NCBI GenBank assembly: GCA_900552735.1 | Contig: USBA01000037.1 | Span: 1-12,458, forward strand | Origin: an uncultured Collinsella sp. | GTDB lineage: Bacteria > Actinomycetota > Coriobacteriia > Coriobacteriales > Coriobacteriaceae | Direction of reading: 5' to 3' | Length of the DNA stretch: 12,458 nt | Shown here: positions 1-5,874 of the stretch, one piece after another | How the letters are laid out: each line of letters begins with the position of its first letter | Numbering within the stretch: position 1 is the stretch's first letter | Made by a program: the position numbers and the translations under genes | Notes under the pieces: generated by a model | Database searches by the model: none | The model's input: the letters and a program-made list of their open reading frames with translations, nothing else | Told to the model about the DNA's origin: nothing

Positions 1-1269
1 CCGAGCCAGATCAACTCCGGTGTCGACGCCGACCTTGAGCGCATCATCCTCAAGTGCATGGAGAAGGACCCGGCAAACCGCTTCCAGACCGCCGACGAGC
101 TTCGTCAGGTGCTCAACAGCTACCTGTCGGGCCGTGCCGTCAACGTCTCGGAGCCCACGCGCATCATCGGTGCCCCCGGTGAGCTGGGCGCCACCAAGAC
201 TCGCGAGCTTTCCGATCAGACGCGCGCCATGGTGCGTCCCGTCTCGGGCGTGAGCGGCCAGAATACCGCCCGTAGCTCGGTTTCGGGCTCCACCGGCTCC
301 TACGAGGTCGAAGAGCCCAAATCCAACAAGAACAAGATCATCGCCGCCGTGGTGGCAGCGGTTGCCGTCATCGGCATCGTGGTGGCCTTTGCCACAGGAC
401 TCTTTGGCGGCGAGCAGGTCACGGTGCCCGACGTGCTGGGCAAGGACCAGCAGACTGCCGTCGAGCTGATCAAGGAAGCCGGCCTCGAGGTCGGCACCAT
501 CGACCAAAGCTACAACGACGATGTCGACGAGGGCAAGGTCGCCGAGCAGACGCCCAACGGCAACACCAAGAAGGCCAAGGGCACCAAGGTGAACCTGGTG
601 ATCTCCAAGGGCCCCAAGCCCTCCGAGAAGGTTGAGGTTCCCCGGCTTGTCGGCCTGACCAAGGACCAGGCCGAGGCCGCGCTGGCAAGCGTGGGCCTGA
701 AGGGCAACGCAACCGAGGAGGCCAACGAGGCTGACGAAGGCCAGGTCTTTGAGCAGGGCACTGATGCCGGCAAGGAAGTCGAGAAGGGCACGACCATCTC
801 GTATAAGGTCTCCAGCGGTCCTGACACCACCTCCGTCCCCGATCTGACCGACATGACCGAGGCACAGGCACGCAACGCTCTCGACATGGCCGGTTTTGGC
901 GTCAACGTGAGCTACCAGGAGAACGATTCCGTCACCGAGGGCACCGTCATTAGCTGGAACCCCAGCGGCAAGCAGAAGCCCGGCGCCACGATCACCGTCG
1001 TCATCGCCAAGAAGTCCGGCAAGGCCAGCGTTCCGGGCAACCTGTACGGCAAGAGCATCTCCGCCGCCGTCACCGCGCTCAACAACGCCGGTTTCTATAA
1101 CATCGGCTTCTGTGACCAGAACGGCAATCCCGTAAGCGGTAACGAGGATGCCACCGTTACGGGCGTCTCCCCCACAGGCAAGCAGTCCACCGACAGCACG
1201 ATTACGCTGACGGTTTCGGTTTCTGGCTCTGGTACTGATTCAGGCGACGATTCCGGTACAAGCAACTAG
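1..1269 (+). CDS. pknB: PASTA-domain serine/threonine protein kinase, C-terminal part (5' end outside window)
   Basis: Membrane Ser/Thr kinase of the PknB/Stk type; the family senses muropeptides or lipid II through extracellular PASTA repeats and controls cell wall growth and division. The frame is open from base 1, so only the last 422 residues are seen. Residues 1-44 are the end of the kinase C-lobe (CMEKDPANRFQTADEL is the typical last helix of Hanks-type kinases); the catalytic loop lies upstream of the window. A roughly 65-residue Ser/Thr/Arg-rich juxtamembrane stretch follows, with TR motifs that could be autophosphorylated (inference). The transmembrane helix is near residues 113-136. 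Four PASTA repeats follow at about 140-205, 210-273, 277-337 and 343-408; the first opens with VTVPDVLGKD. The fourth is the least typical. The protein ends in a Ser/Gly/Asp tail. A strong terminator lies about 50 bases downstream, so this is the last gene of its operon. Confidence 0.93.
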   Translation, partial: PSQINSGVDADLERIILKCMEKDPANRFQTADELRQVLNSYLSGRAVNVSEPTRIIGAPGELGATKTRELSDQTRAMVRPVSGVSGQNTARSSVSGSTGSYEVEEPKSNKNKIIAAVVAAVAVIGIVVAFATGLFGGEQVTVPDVLGKDQQTAVELIKEAGLEVGTIDQSYNDDVDEGKVAEQTPNGNTKKAKGTKVNLVISKGPKPSEKVEVPRLVGLTKDQAEAALASVGLKGNATEEANEADEGQVFEQGTDAGKEVEKGTTISYKVSSGPDTTSVPDLTDMTEAQARNALDMAGFGVNVSYQENDSVTEGTVISWNPSGKQKPGATITVVIAKKSGKASVPGNLYGKSISAAVTALNNAGFYNIGFCDQNGNPVSGNEDATVTGVSPTGKQSTDSTITLTVSVSGSGTDSGDDSGTSN

Positions 1270-1319
1270 CCTGCTGCTTATTATCTGCGCAGCGAACGCC
1301 GCAAACATATTCGCTCAGA

Positions 1320-1357
1320 AGCGCCCGCTTGCTCCCCCGGCAAGCGGGCGCTTTGCT
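1320..1357 (+). terminator. Rho-independent terminator after the PASTA kinase
   Basis: A perfect 13-bp GC-rich stem pairs 1320-1332 with 1340-1352 around a 7-base loop and runs into a T-rich stretch. It lies 50 bases after the kinase stop codon. It could also stop leftward transcription coming from the tRNA, but the T-run is on the plus-strand side. Confidence 0.85.
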
Positions 1358-1386
1358 TTATCTGAAGCAGCGAAAACCACAGCATA

Positions 1387-1462
1387 CCTTTAAACCAGTA
1401 GAGCCCGGCACCGTGGTGGTACCGGGCTCGGCAAACCTCTGGTGCCCCCGGTCGGATTCGAA
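1387..1462 (-). repeat. Duplicate of the tRNA-Arg 3' end and its terminator (distal copy)
   Basis: This 76-base segment matches 1515-1590 at 66 of 76 positions by my count, at a constant offset of 128 bases. It contains, read on the minus strand, the last part of a tRNA (TTCGAATCC through CACCA, 1440-1462) followed by the same terminator hairpin (1401-1412 with 1418-1429). It lacks the D-arm and anticodon arm, so it is a fragment, not a gene. The single non-Watson-Crick pair in its hairpin becomes a G-U pair on the minus strand, as for the proximal copy. This is the pattern left by integration or unequal recombination at a tRNA 3' end. Confidence 0.75.
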
Positions 1463-1489
1463 AACTCCCCCCGCGGGGAAATTGGTGAC

Positions 1490-1516
1490 GCGGGTGTCGA
1501 CGGTCCGAATCCGGCC
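1490..1516 (+). repeat. Inverted partial copy of the tRNA-Arg T-arm
   Basis: This 27-base segment on the plus strand matches the sense strand of the minus-strand tRNA (complement of 1578-1604) at 25 of 27 positions. It covers the 3' side of the anticodon stem, the variable loop and the T-arm. It faces the opposite way from the real tRNA and from the distal direct copy, and has no acceptor stem or CCA of its own. A 10-base palindrome CCCCGCGGGG lies nearby at 1469-1478. Confidence 0.65.
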
Positions 1517-1528
1517 TTTAGACCAGAA

Positions 1529-1557
1529 GAGCCCGGCACCGTAGCGGTACCGAGCTC
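1529..1557 (-). terminator. Terminator of the tRNA-Arg transcript
   Basis: A 12-bp stem pairs 1529-1540 with 1546-1557 around a 5-base loop, 11 bases past the CCA end of the tRNA. Two positions that mismatch on the plus strand form G-U pairs on the minus strand, which supports transcription leftward with the tRNA. The sequence after the stem is TTCTGGTCTAAA, only moderately T-rich. Confidence 0.6.
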
Positions 1558-1567
1558 GATATTCCTC

Positions 1568-1643
1568 TGGTGCCCCCGGGCGGATTCGAACCGTCGACAC
1601 CCGCTTTAGGAGAGCGGTGCTCTATCCCCTGAGCTACGGAGGC
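1568..1643 (-). tRNA. tRNA-Arg (anticodon CCT)
   Basis: A 76-nucleotide tRNA with an encoded CCA, read on the minus strand from 1643 to 1568. The acceptor stem GCCTCCG pairs with CGGGGGC (one T-G pair). The D-arm is GCTC/GAGC. The anticodon stem CCGCT/AGCGG encloses the loop CTCCTAA, giving anticodon CCT, which reads AGG. The T-loop is TTCGAAT. The T-stem GACGG/CCGCC carries one A-C mismatch at its second pair, which is slightly unusual. tRNA-Arg 3' ends are frequent integration sites, and fragments of this one are repeated just downstream. Confidence 0.93.
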
Positions 1644-1653
1644 ATGTTGTACT

Positions 1654-1682
1654 AGTGTAGCAGATTTACTGCATCGCCATAC
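1654..1682 (-). promoter_or_regulatory. Possible promoter of the tRNA-Arg gene
   Basis: TACACT on the minus strand at 1659-1654 would be a good -10 box, 11 bases upstream of the mature tRNA 5' end, leaving a leader of a few bases. The -35 region about 17 bases further up (GTATGG, 1682-1677) is weak. Confidence 0.35.
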
Positions 1683-1701
1683 GTCGCATGACTAGACTTC
1701 G

Positions 1702-1770
1702 AAGTTGCGGTGGAATAGTTCCTGTCCGAAGCATCTAGAGCCGTATTTAGGAACTATTTCACCGCAGCTT
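1702..1770. repeat. Long intergenic inverted repeat (22-bp arms)
   Basis: Arms 1702-1723 and 1749-1770 are complementary over 22 positions; the two exceptions are T-G pairs on the plus strand. The loop is 25 bases. It lies between the DUF956 stop codon and the tRNA gene. No T-run follows it in either direction, so it is not a standard terminator. It may be a dispersed palindromic (REP- or MITE-like) element or an mRNA 3'-end structure. The neighbouring ACTTCGAAGT at 1696-1705 is a separate 10-base palindrome overlapping its left arm. Confidence 0.7.
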
Positions 1771-1778
1771 ATGAGGAG

Positions 1779-2177
1779 CTAGTTGCCTTTGTGGAAGAGG
1801 CCTTTGATGACGGAAGGAATGCTCTTGGCGCCCTTGGCCGTCACATCGATAAAGTCGGGCGAACGCACGAGCTTATTCTCGTCGATGTACTTGCGGACCG
1901 CGCGAAGCGTCTCTTTGTCGTCACGCGTCGAAAACGTAAAGTGACCGTTGTCCTTGGTGAAGATGGCAAAACGCGTGATCTTCTTGGTGCCGCGCAAAAC
2001 CTCGGCGGCGATATAGTCGACCTCGTCCCACGGGATTTGAATATAATCCTCGGGATTACGCTCGTTGTAATACTCGAACGCCTTATTGCCCACCATCACG
2101 TTACCGTGACTGGTAAGCCCCATCAGGCAGGTTGCCGGCGTTGCCAGATCGACCGTGCTGTTCTGAGATTGCGCCAT
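1779..2177 (-). CDS. DUF956 family protein, mannose-PTS companion
   Basis: A 132-residue soluble protein of the DUF956 family. Members nearly always sit at the end of mannose-family PTS operons (the ManO type in lactic acid bacteria) and are thought to tune PTS expression or activity; the mechanism is not established. The family assignment rests on the position after IID and on family-like sequence, including the central LMGLTSHGNVMVGNKAFEYY and the block IPWDEVDYIAAEV. The frame is open to a start at 2228, but that start falls inside a terminator hairpin, so I chose the ATG at 2177, which has GGAGGG and GAGG purine stretches 5-16 bases upstream. No signal peptide or membrane segment is visible. 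It follows IID by 120 bases with a terminator between, so it is probably expressed by partial read-through. Confidence 0.85.
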   Translation of the reverse strand: MAQSQNSTVDLATPATCLMGLTSHGNVMVGNKAFEYYNERNPEDYIQIPWDEVDYIAAEVLRGTKKITRFAIFTKDNGHFTFSTRDDKETLRAVRKYIDENKLVRSPDFIDVTAKGAKSIPSVIKGLFHKGN

Positions 2178-2194
2178 ACGCGCCTCGCCCTCCA

Positions 2195-2241
2195 ATAAAA
2201 ACAATCGGACCGCATCCAGTGTACCCACCGGGTGCGGTCCG
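2195..2241 (-). terminator. Terminator between the IID and DUF956 genes
   Basis: On the minus strand a GC-rich stem (2241-2230 with 2217-2206; nine perfect outer pairs, then one mismatch) is followed directly by ATTGTTTTTATT. It lies 57 bases past the IID stop and ends 18 bases before the DUF956 start. It would end most PTS transcripts and lower DUF956 output relative to the transporter genes. Confidence 0.75.
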
Positions 2242-2297
2242 TTTCAATGGCTCAAAAGCCCTTACCTAGCAACTCTCGGTCTTAAGCCGAAGCGTGC

Positions 2298-3218
2298 TTA
2301 CATGAAGCCGCAGAAGCGACCGATGATGCCGACGGCGAAGAGAGCCAGGATGATGACGATCGGGCTAACCTTCTTCTTGAGGAGCTTGCAGACCAGCAGG
2401 GTCAGGCACACGGCGGCAAGGCCGGGGATGAGCTGATCGAGGTTGGCCTGAAGCGTGGTGACCTTCACCTGATCAAGAGCGTTAGCACCGATGGAGTTAT
2501 ACATCGTCAGTGCTTCCTTGACACCCTCAGAACCGGAGGGCAGGTTAGCCCAGTCGATAAAGGCGCCAGCAGACTGCTTGACCGTGGAGACGATCGGGGT
2601 GAAGGAAATGGACACCCAGCGCTCGACCAGGGCGCCGATGATGAACATACCCAGGATGGAAGCGCCCTCGGTGACCTTGCCCATCAGACCGCCGGAGAGG
2701 TCCTTGGCGATAGAGGAGCCGACCTTGTAGCCAAACTCCTGCGTGTACCACAGGAAAGCGTAACGGATGATGTTCCACGCGAAGAAGAACAGCAGCGGAC
2801 CGACGATGCTGCCGGACATGGCCAGGGAAGCGCCCAGAGCGCCCAGAATCGGGCGAAGGGTGAACCAGAAGACGGGGTCACCGACGCCGGCGAGCGGGCC
2901 CATCATACCGACCTTGACGCCCTGGATGGCGACGTCATCGATCGGAGCACCGTTGGCGCGCTCCTCCTCGAGGGCGAGGGTAACGCCAATGACGGGGGCG
3001 GAAACATAGGGGTGGGTGTTATAGAACTCCAGGTGGCGCTTAAGCGCGGCAATCTGGTCATCCTTGCTGGTGTAGAGCTTCTTGATCGCAGGGATCATTG
3101 CGAAGCACCAGCCGCCGTTCTGCATACGCTCGTAGTTCCACGAGCCCTGAAGGAACTGATGACGGAAGCAAACCTTCTTACGGTCAGCCTTGGTGAGCTG
3201 AATCTTGTTCTCTGCCAT
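2298..3218 (-). CDS. manZ: PTS mannose/fructose/sorbose family IID component
   Basis: IID subunit of a mannose-family PTS permease, which with IIC forms the membrane channel for the sugar. It is 306 residues, close to E. coli ManZ. Family signals include the N-terminal RHQFLQGSWNYERMQNGGWCFAMIP, the region with LEEERANG, and GVKVGMMGPLAGVGDPVFWFTLRPI, the most conserved block of the family. Hydrophobic segments cluster in the middle and at the C-terminus (VSPIVIILALFAVGIIGRFCGFM). An in-frame GTG at 3227 also exists; I prefer the ATG at 3218, giving MAENKIQL and a normal distance to the AGGAGGGGAG ribosome site. The gene starts 16 bases after the IIC stop, so the two are translated from one message. 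The exact sugar cannot be read from the sequence. Confidence 0.95.
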   Translation of the reverse strand: MAENKIQLTKADRKKVCFRHQFLQGSWNYERMQNGGWCFAMIPAIKKLYTSKDDQIAALKRHLEFYNTHPYVSAPVIGVTLALEEERANGAPIDDVAIQGVKVGMMGPLAGVGDPVFWFTLRPILGALGASLAMSGSIVGPLLFFFAWNIIRYAFLWYTQEFGYKVGSSIAKDLSGGLMGKVTEGASILGMFIIGALVERWVSISFTPIVSTVKQSAGAFIDWANLPSGSEGVKEALTMYNSIGANALDQVKVTTLQANLDQLIPGLAAVCLTLLVCKLLKKKVSPIVIILALFAVGIIGRFCGFM

Positions 3219-3234
3219 ATGTATCACTCCCCTC

Positions 3235-4053
3235 CTACTCGTAATCGTTCAGAATGTCGCCGAGCGGGTCGCCGGAGCCACCGCCCGTGCCGCCACCCTG
3301 CTTGGCCAGATCCTTAAGGCCAAGGTAGATGAGGGCAAGGGAGATGCCGATGAGGCCAAGGGCGATCAGCGTGAGCTGAGGGATGGCAGCAAGGACAAAG
3401 CCGAGGATGAAGAACGGCCAGGTCTCCTTGGTGGCCATCATGTTGATGACCATGGCGTAACCGACGGAAGCGACCATGCCGCCGCCGACGGCCATGCCGC
3501 CGGACAGCCAGTCGGGCATAGCGTTAAGCGCGTTGGTAACAGCCTCGGCCGGGATAACGCACAGAAGTACTGCCGGGATGGCGATACGAAGGCCCTGCAT
3601 GAGGATGGCAGCGTACTGCCAGCGCTCGATGCCGGAGAAGTCGCCCTTCTCGGCGCAACCGTCCATGGCGTGAGCGATAGCGGTAGCAATGGTACGGCAG
3701 ATCATGGTCAGGAACAGACCAGCGACCGACAGCGGGACGGCGACGGCGATGGCCGCGGTAACGGCCTTGGCCGAATCAGTGGCGCCGCCGTTGAGGGCGA
3801 GCACCATGATGATCGAAGAAGCGACCGAGGCCAGAGCGGCGTCAGGCGCGACAGCGGCGCCAACGTTAGCCCAGCCAAGGGCCATCATCTGGAGCGAACC
3901 GCCCAGGAGGATGCCCTCCTGAAGGTGACCGGTTACGAGACCGATAAGCGTGCATGCCACGAGCGGCTGATGGAACTGGAACTCATCCAGAATGCCTTCC
4001 ATACCGGCAAGCAACGCGACAATCGCAACAAGCAGAATAGTGATTGCAGACAT
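3235..4053 (-). CDS. manY: PTS mannose/fructose/sorbose family IIC component
   Basis: IIC subunit of the mannose-family permease, partner of IID in the membrane. It is 272 residues and hydrophobic throughout. The N-terminal part carries the family signature around FQFHQPLVACTLIGLVTGHL followed by EGILLGGSLQMMALGWANVG. The C-terminus after the last helix is a Gly-rich tail (GGGTGGGSGDPLGDILNDYE, roughly the last 20 residues) that looks like a flexible extension. The start is supported by AAGGAGGG about 10 bases upstream. The gene lies 18 bases after the IIAB stop. In the mannose family, IIC/IID pairs are also known bacteriocin and phage receptors. Confidence 0.95.
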   Translation of the reverse strand: MSAITILLVAIVALLAGMEGILDEFQFHQPLVACTLIGLVTGHLQEGILLGGSLQMMALGWANVGAAVAPDAALASVASSIIMVLALNGGATDSAKAVTAAIAVAVPLSVAGLFLTMICRTIATAIAHAMDGCAEKGDFSGIERWQYAAILMQGLRIAIPAVLLCVIPAEAVTNALNAMPDWLSGGMAVGGGMVASVGYAMVINMMATKETWPFFILGFVLAAIPQLTLIALGLIGISLALIYLGLKDLAKQGGGTGGGSGDPLGDILNDYE

Positions 4054-4071
4054 GTATCGGACCCTCCTTTA

Positions 4072-5061
4072 CTATGCTTGAGCGGCCAGTTCGGCCTTAG
4101 CTTTCTTCAACATGGCGTCGAGATCCTCGGAGGCATCCGAAGGAACCTTGCGGACCTCGAACTTGACGCCCTTGGCCTTGAGGGCCTCGAGGGTCTTAAC
4201 GTCGTCATCGCCCATAGCGACGGCGTTGGTGACGACGACCTTGCCCTTGGAGTGAGCCATGGAACCGATGTTGACTTCCTTGATGTCGACGCCGGCCTCG
4301 ATGGCCTTGAGCAGATCCTGCGGGTTCTCAAAGAGCAGCATGGCCTTGGTGTCACCAAAGCGCGTGTCCTTGACGACCTCGGCCATCTTCTTGATGGGCA
4401 CGACGTTGGCATGGACTCCCGGAGGGGCAGCCTGCTCGATCATGGTCTTGCGGAGCTCGTCGTGAGCAACGCCGTCGGAAACCACGATGATGCGGTTGGG
4501 GTTGATCTGCTTGGTCCACGTGGTAGCCACCTGACCATGCAGCAGACGGGTGTCGATACGGACGTGGGCAATCTTGATATGCCCGTCGCCGATAACCGTT
4601 CCCGGAGGGATGGCGCCTGCAGGAGCAGCGGCGGCCGCAGCCGGCTTCTTCTCCTCGGGCTCCAGAGACTCGGGCTTGACGCGCACGCCAGCCTTAGCCT
4701 CAGTCACGAGATGTTTTGCGATCGCATGTGCAGTGTTCTTTGCGTCAAAGCGCTGCGAATATGCCTCGATGAGCATAGGCAGGTTGACACCGGTGACGAT
4801 AGCCCAGGAATCGTGGCCCTCGATGAGCCCGCTGATCTGGTTGAACGGCGTGCCGCCCCACAGATCAACGAGGAAGAGTACCTGCTCCTGGTCGTCGAAG
4901 GAAGCGACTGCTTCCTCGACCTTAGCACGGAAGTCGTCGGGGCCCATGCTCGGCTCGAGCGAGACCACGGCCACAGACGGCTGATCGCCAAAGACCATCG
5001 AGCCCGTCTGCTTGATTCCAGCTGCCAAGTCCCCGTGGCTAGCAAGAACAATACTTACCAT
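4072..5061 (-). CDS. manX: PTS mannose family IIAB component (fused EIIA-EIIB)
   Basis: A cytoplasmic phosphocarrier that passes phosphate from HPr to the incoming sugar. It is 329 residues, with EIIA-Man at about 1-125, an Ala/Pro-rich linker at about 130-155, and EIIB at about 158-325. The EIIA phospho-histidine is His9 in IVLASHGDLA; the LVDLWGGTPFN block is the family's conserved site near it. The EIIB phospho-histidine is His175 in RIDTRLLHGQV. A GTG lies directly before the ATG; I chose the ATG at 5061 because GGAGG is 7 bases upstream. It is the first gene of the operon, with a promoter about 70 bases upstream. The A-linker-B fusion is like E. coli ManX, whereas some Firmicutes have separate A and B proteins. 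Confidence 0.95.
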   Translation of the reverse strand: MVSIVLASHGDLAAGIKQTGSMVFGDQPSVAVVSLEPSMGPDDFRAKVEEAVASFDDQEQVLFLVDLWGGTPFNQISGLIEGHDSWAIVTGVNLPMLIEAYSQRFDAKNTAHAIAKHLVTEAKAGVRVKPESLEPEEKKPAAAAAAPAGAIPPGTVIGDGHIKIAHVRIDTRLLHGQVATTWTKQINPNRIIVVSDGVAHDELRKTMIEQAAPPGVHANVVPIKKMAEVVKDTRFGDTKAMLLFENPQDLLKAIEAGVDIKEVNIGSMAHSKGKVVVTNAVAMGDDDVKTLEALKAKGVKFEVRKVPSDASEDLDAMLKKAKAELAAQA

Positions 5062-5131
5062 CACATAACCTCCTTTTTGTCTACGTAATTCCTACACGAC
5101 ATGAAAGGAGTATACCTGTTTGGTTTGTGGA

Positions 5132-5160
5132 ATTATAGCTAAATCCGCAAAAGGTTGGAT
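5132..5160 (-). promoter_or_regulatory. Likely promoter of the PTS operon
   Basis: The minus strand reads a perfect TATAAT at 5137-5132, about 70 bases before the IIAB start. The hexamer 17 bases upstream (ATCCAA, 5160-5155) does not resemble TTGACA, which suggests activator dependence. No sigma-54 -24/-12 pair, common for this operon type in Firmicutes, was seen. Confidence 0.45.
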
Positions 5161-5162
5161 TA

Positions 5163-5336
5163 TTTGTTTAAACGTCTAAGTTTGTTACAAATTGATTACG
5201 TTGCTGGTTTTCGACTCATTACCCGCCAGAGCGTCGCTCATCAAGCCATGTACTTTACAGATACAAGCAGGCTGTTCATTAATAACGATTTTAAGCAAGT
5301 GCGAATGTACTTGTACTACTGCTATTTTGTTTAAAC
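5163..5336. promoter_or_regulatory. PTS upstream spacer with two TTTGTTTAAAC motifs
   Basis: The 350-base AT-rich spacer 5062-5411 holds no gene. Exact copies of TTTGTTTAAAC occur at 5163-5173 and 5326-5336, 163 bases apart; each contains the palindrome GTTTAAAC. The nearer copy sits just upstream of the -35 region of the PTS promoter, a normal place for an activator. Binding by a regulator is inference. Confidence 0.35.
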
Positions 5337-5379
5337 AGACATGACTTGACTATTTTCGTGACTTATGTTCTAGCGCAAG

Positions 5380-5407
5380 TAGTCGTTGGTGACGTCCCCA
5401 ACGACTA
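5380..5407 (-). terminator. Hairpin after hypA
   Basis: A perfect 10-bp stem pairs 5380-5389 with 5398-5407 around an 8-base loop, beginning 4 bases past the hypA stop. It is not followed by a T-run on the minus strand, so it may be a weak or factor-assisted terminator or an RNA 3'-end stabiliser. Confidence 0.5.
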
Positions 5408-5411
5408 GGGG

Positions 5412-5840
5412 TTAGACGATGTGGAGGGGGCTGGCGGCGTCGACGGCATCGGGGGCGTCGGAGGGGTCATCGGGGACAGCGCCTGCCGGGTCCTCGTCGG
5501 GGGTCTCGATCTGCTTGATCATGACCTCTTGGCCCTGGAGCAGATAGGTATCGCCGCTACCGCAATGGGGGCAGGTCTTGCCGTGCTCGACCGTCGCGTA
5601 GTCGCAGCCGCACGCCTCGCAATGCGTCACGGCCTCGACGGGCTCCACAATAAGCTCCGCGCCCTGCGCGATGGGCTTTTTATCTGCCGCCCAGCGCCAA
5701 GCGTCGAGCAGCAAGTCGGGAACGACGCCCGAGACCTCGCCCAGCAGCAGCGTGACGCTCGAAACGCGACTCACGCCATTGGCGCGCGCCACGTTCTCGA
5801 CATCGCGAATAATGTGATAGACGATTCCGAGCTCGTGCAC
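5412..5840 (-). CDS. hypA: HypA/HybF family hydrogenase nickel-incorporation protein
   Basis: A nickel metallochaperone that, with HypB, delivers Ni to [NiFe] hydrogenase (and in some species urease) in the cytoplasm. It is 142 residues. The N-terminal MHEL supplies the essential Ni-ligand His2. The zinc ribbon is Cys74-x2-Cys77 and Cys90-x2-Cys93. Typical HypA ends near residue 113; the last roughly 30 residues form an acidic Asp/Pro/Ala tail. The start is a GTG, with GGAAGGA about 7 bases upstream; it is fixed by the need for His at position 2. It lies 34 bases after the flavoprotein gene on the same strand, so the two are probably cotranscribed. No hypB or hydrogenase genes lie in the window. 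Confidence 0.93.
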   Translation of the reverse strand: MHELGIVYHIIRDVENVARANGVSRVSSVTLLLGEVSGVVPDLLLDAWRWAADKKPIAQGAELIVEPVEAVTHCEACGCDYATVEHGKTCPHCGSGDTYLLQGQEVMIKQIETPDEDPAGAVPDDPSDAPDAVDAASPLHIV

Positions 5841-5874
5841 TTTTAATTCCTTCCGCCGTTCCCGTTATGGCTAC

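Noticed and set aside
1450..1516. Possible second tRNA on the plus strand, suggested by a 7-bp stem of 1450-1456 with 1510-1516
   Set aside because: The stem arises from opposing copies of the T-arm. The T-loop position does not fit this acceptor stem, and there is no D-arm, anticodon arm or CCA.
1387..1590. CRISPR-like array
   Set aside because: Only two long diverged copies exist, both explained as tRNA 3' end plus terminator; there are no regular short repeats or spacers.
1358..1600. Small open frames across the tRNA-Arg fragments
   Set aside because: They are translations of tRNA and terminator sequence, a common false gene call.
3205..5088. 627-codon open frame on the plus strand opposite the PTS genes
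   Set aside because: It runs across three well-supported minus-strand genes and their junctions and has no recognisable domain; the codon bias of the PTS genes explains it.
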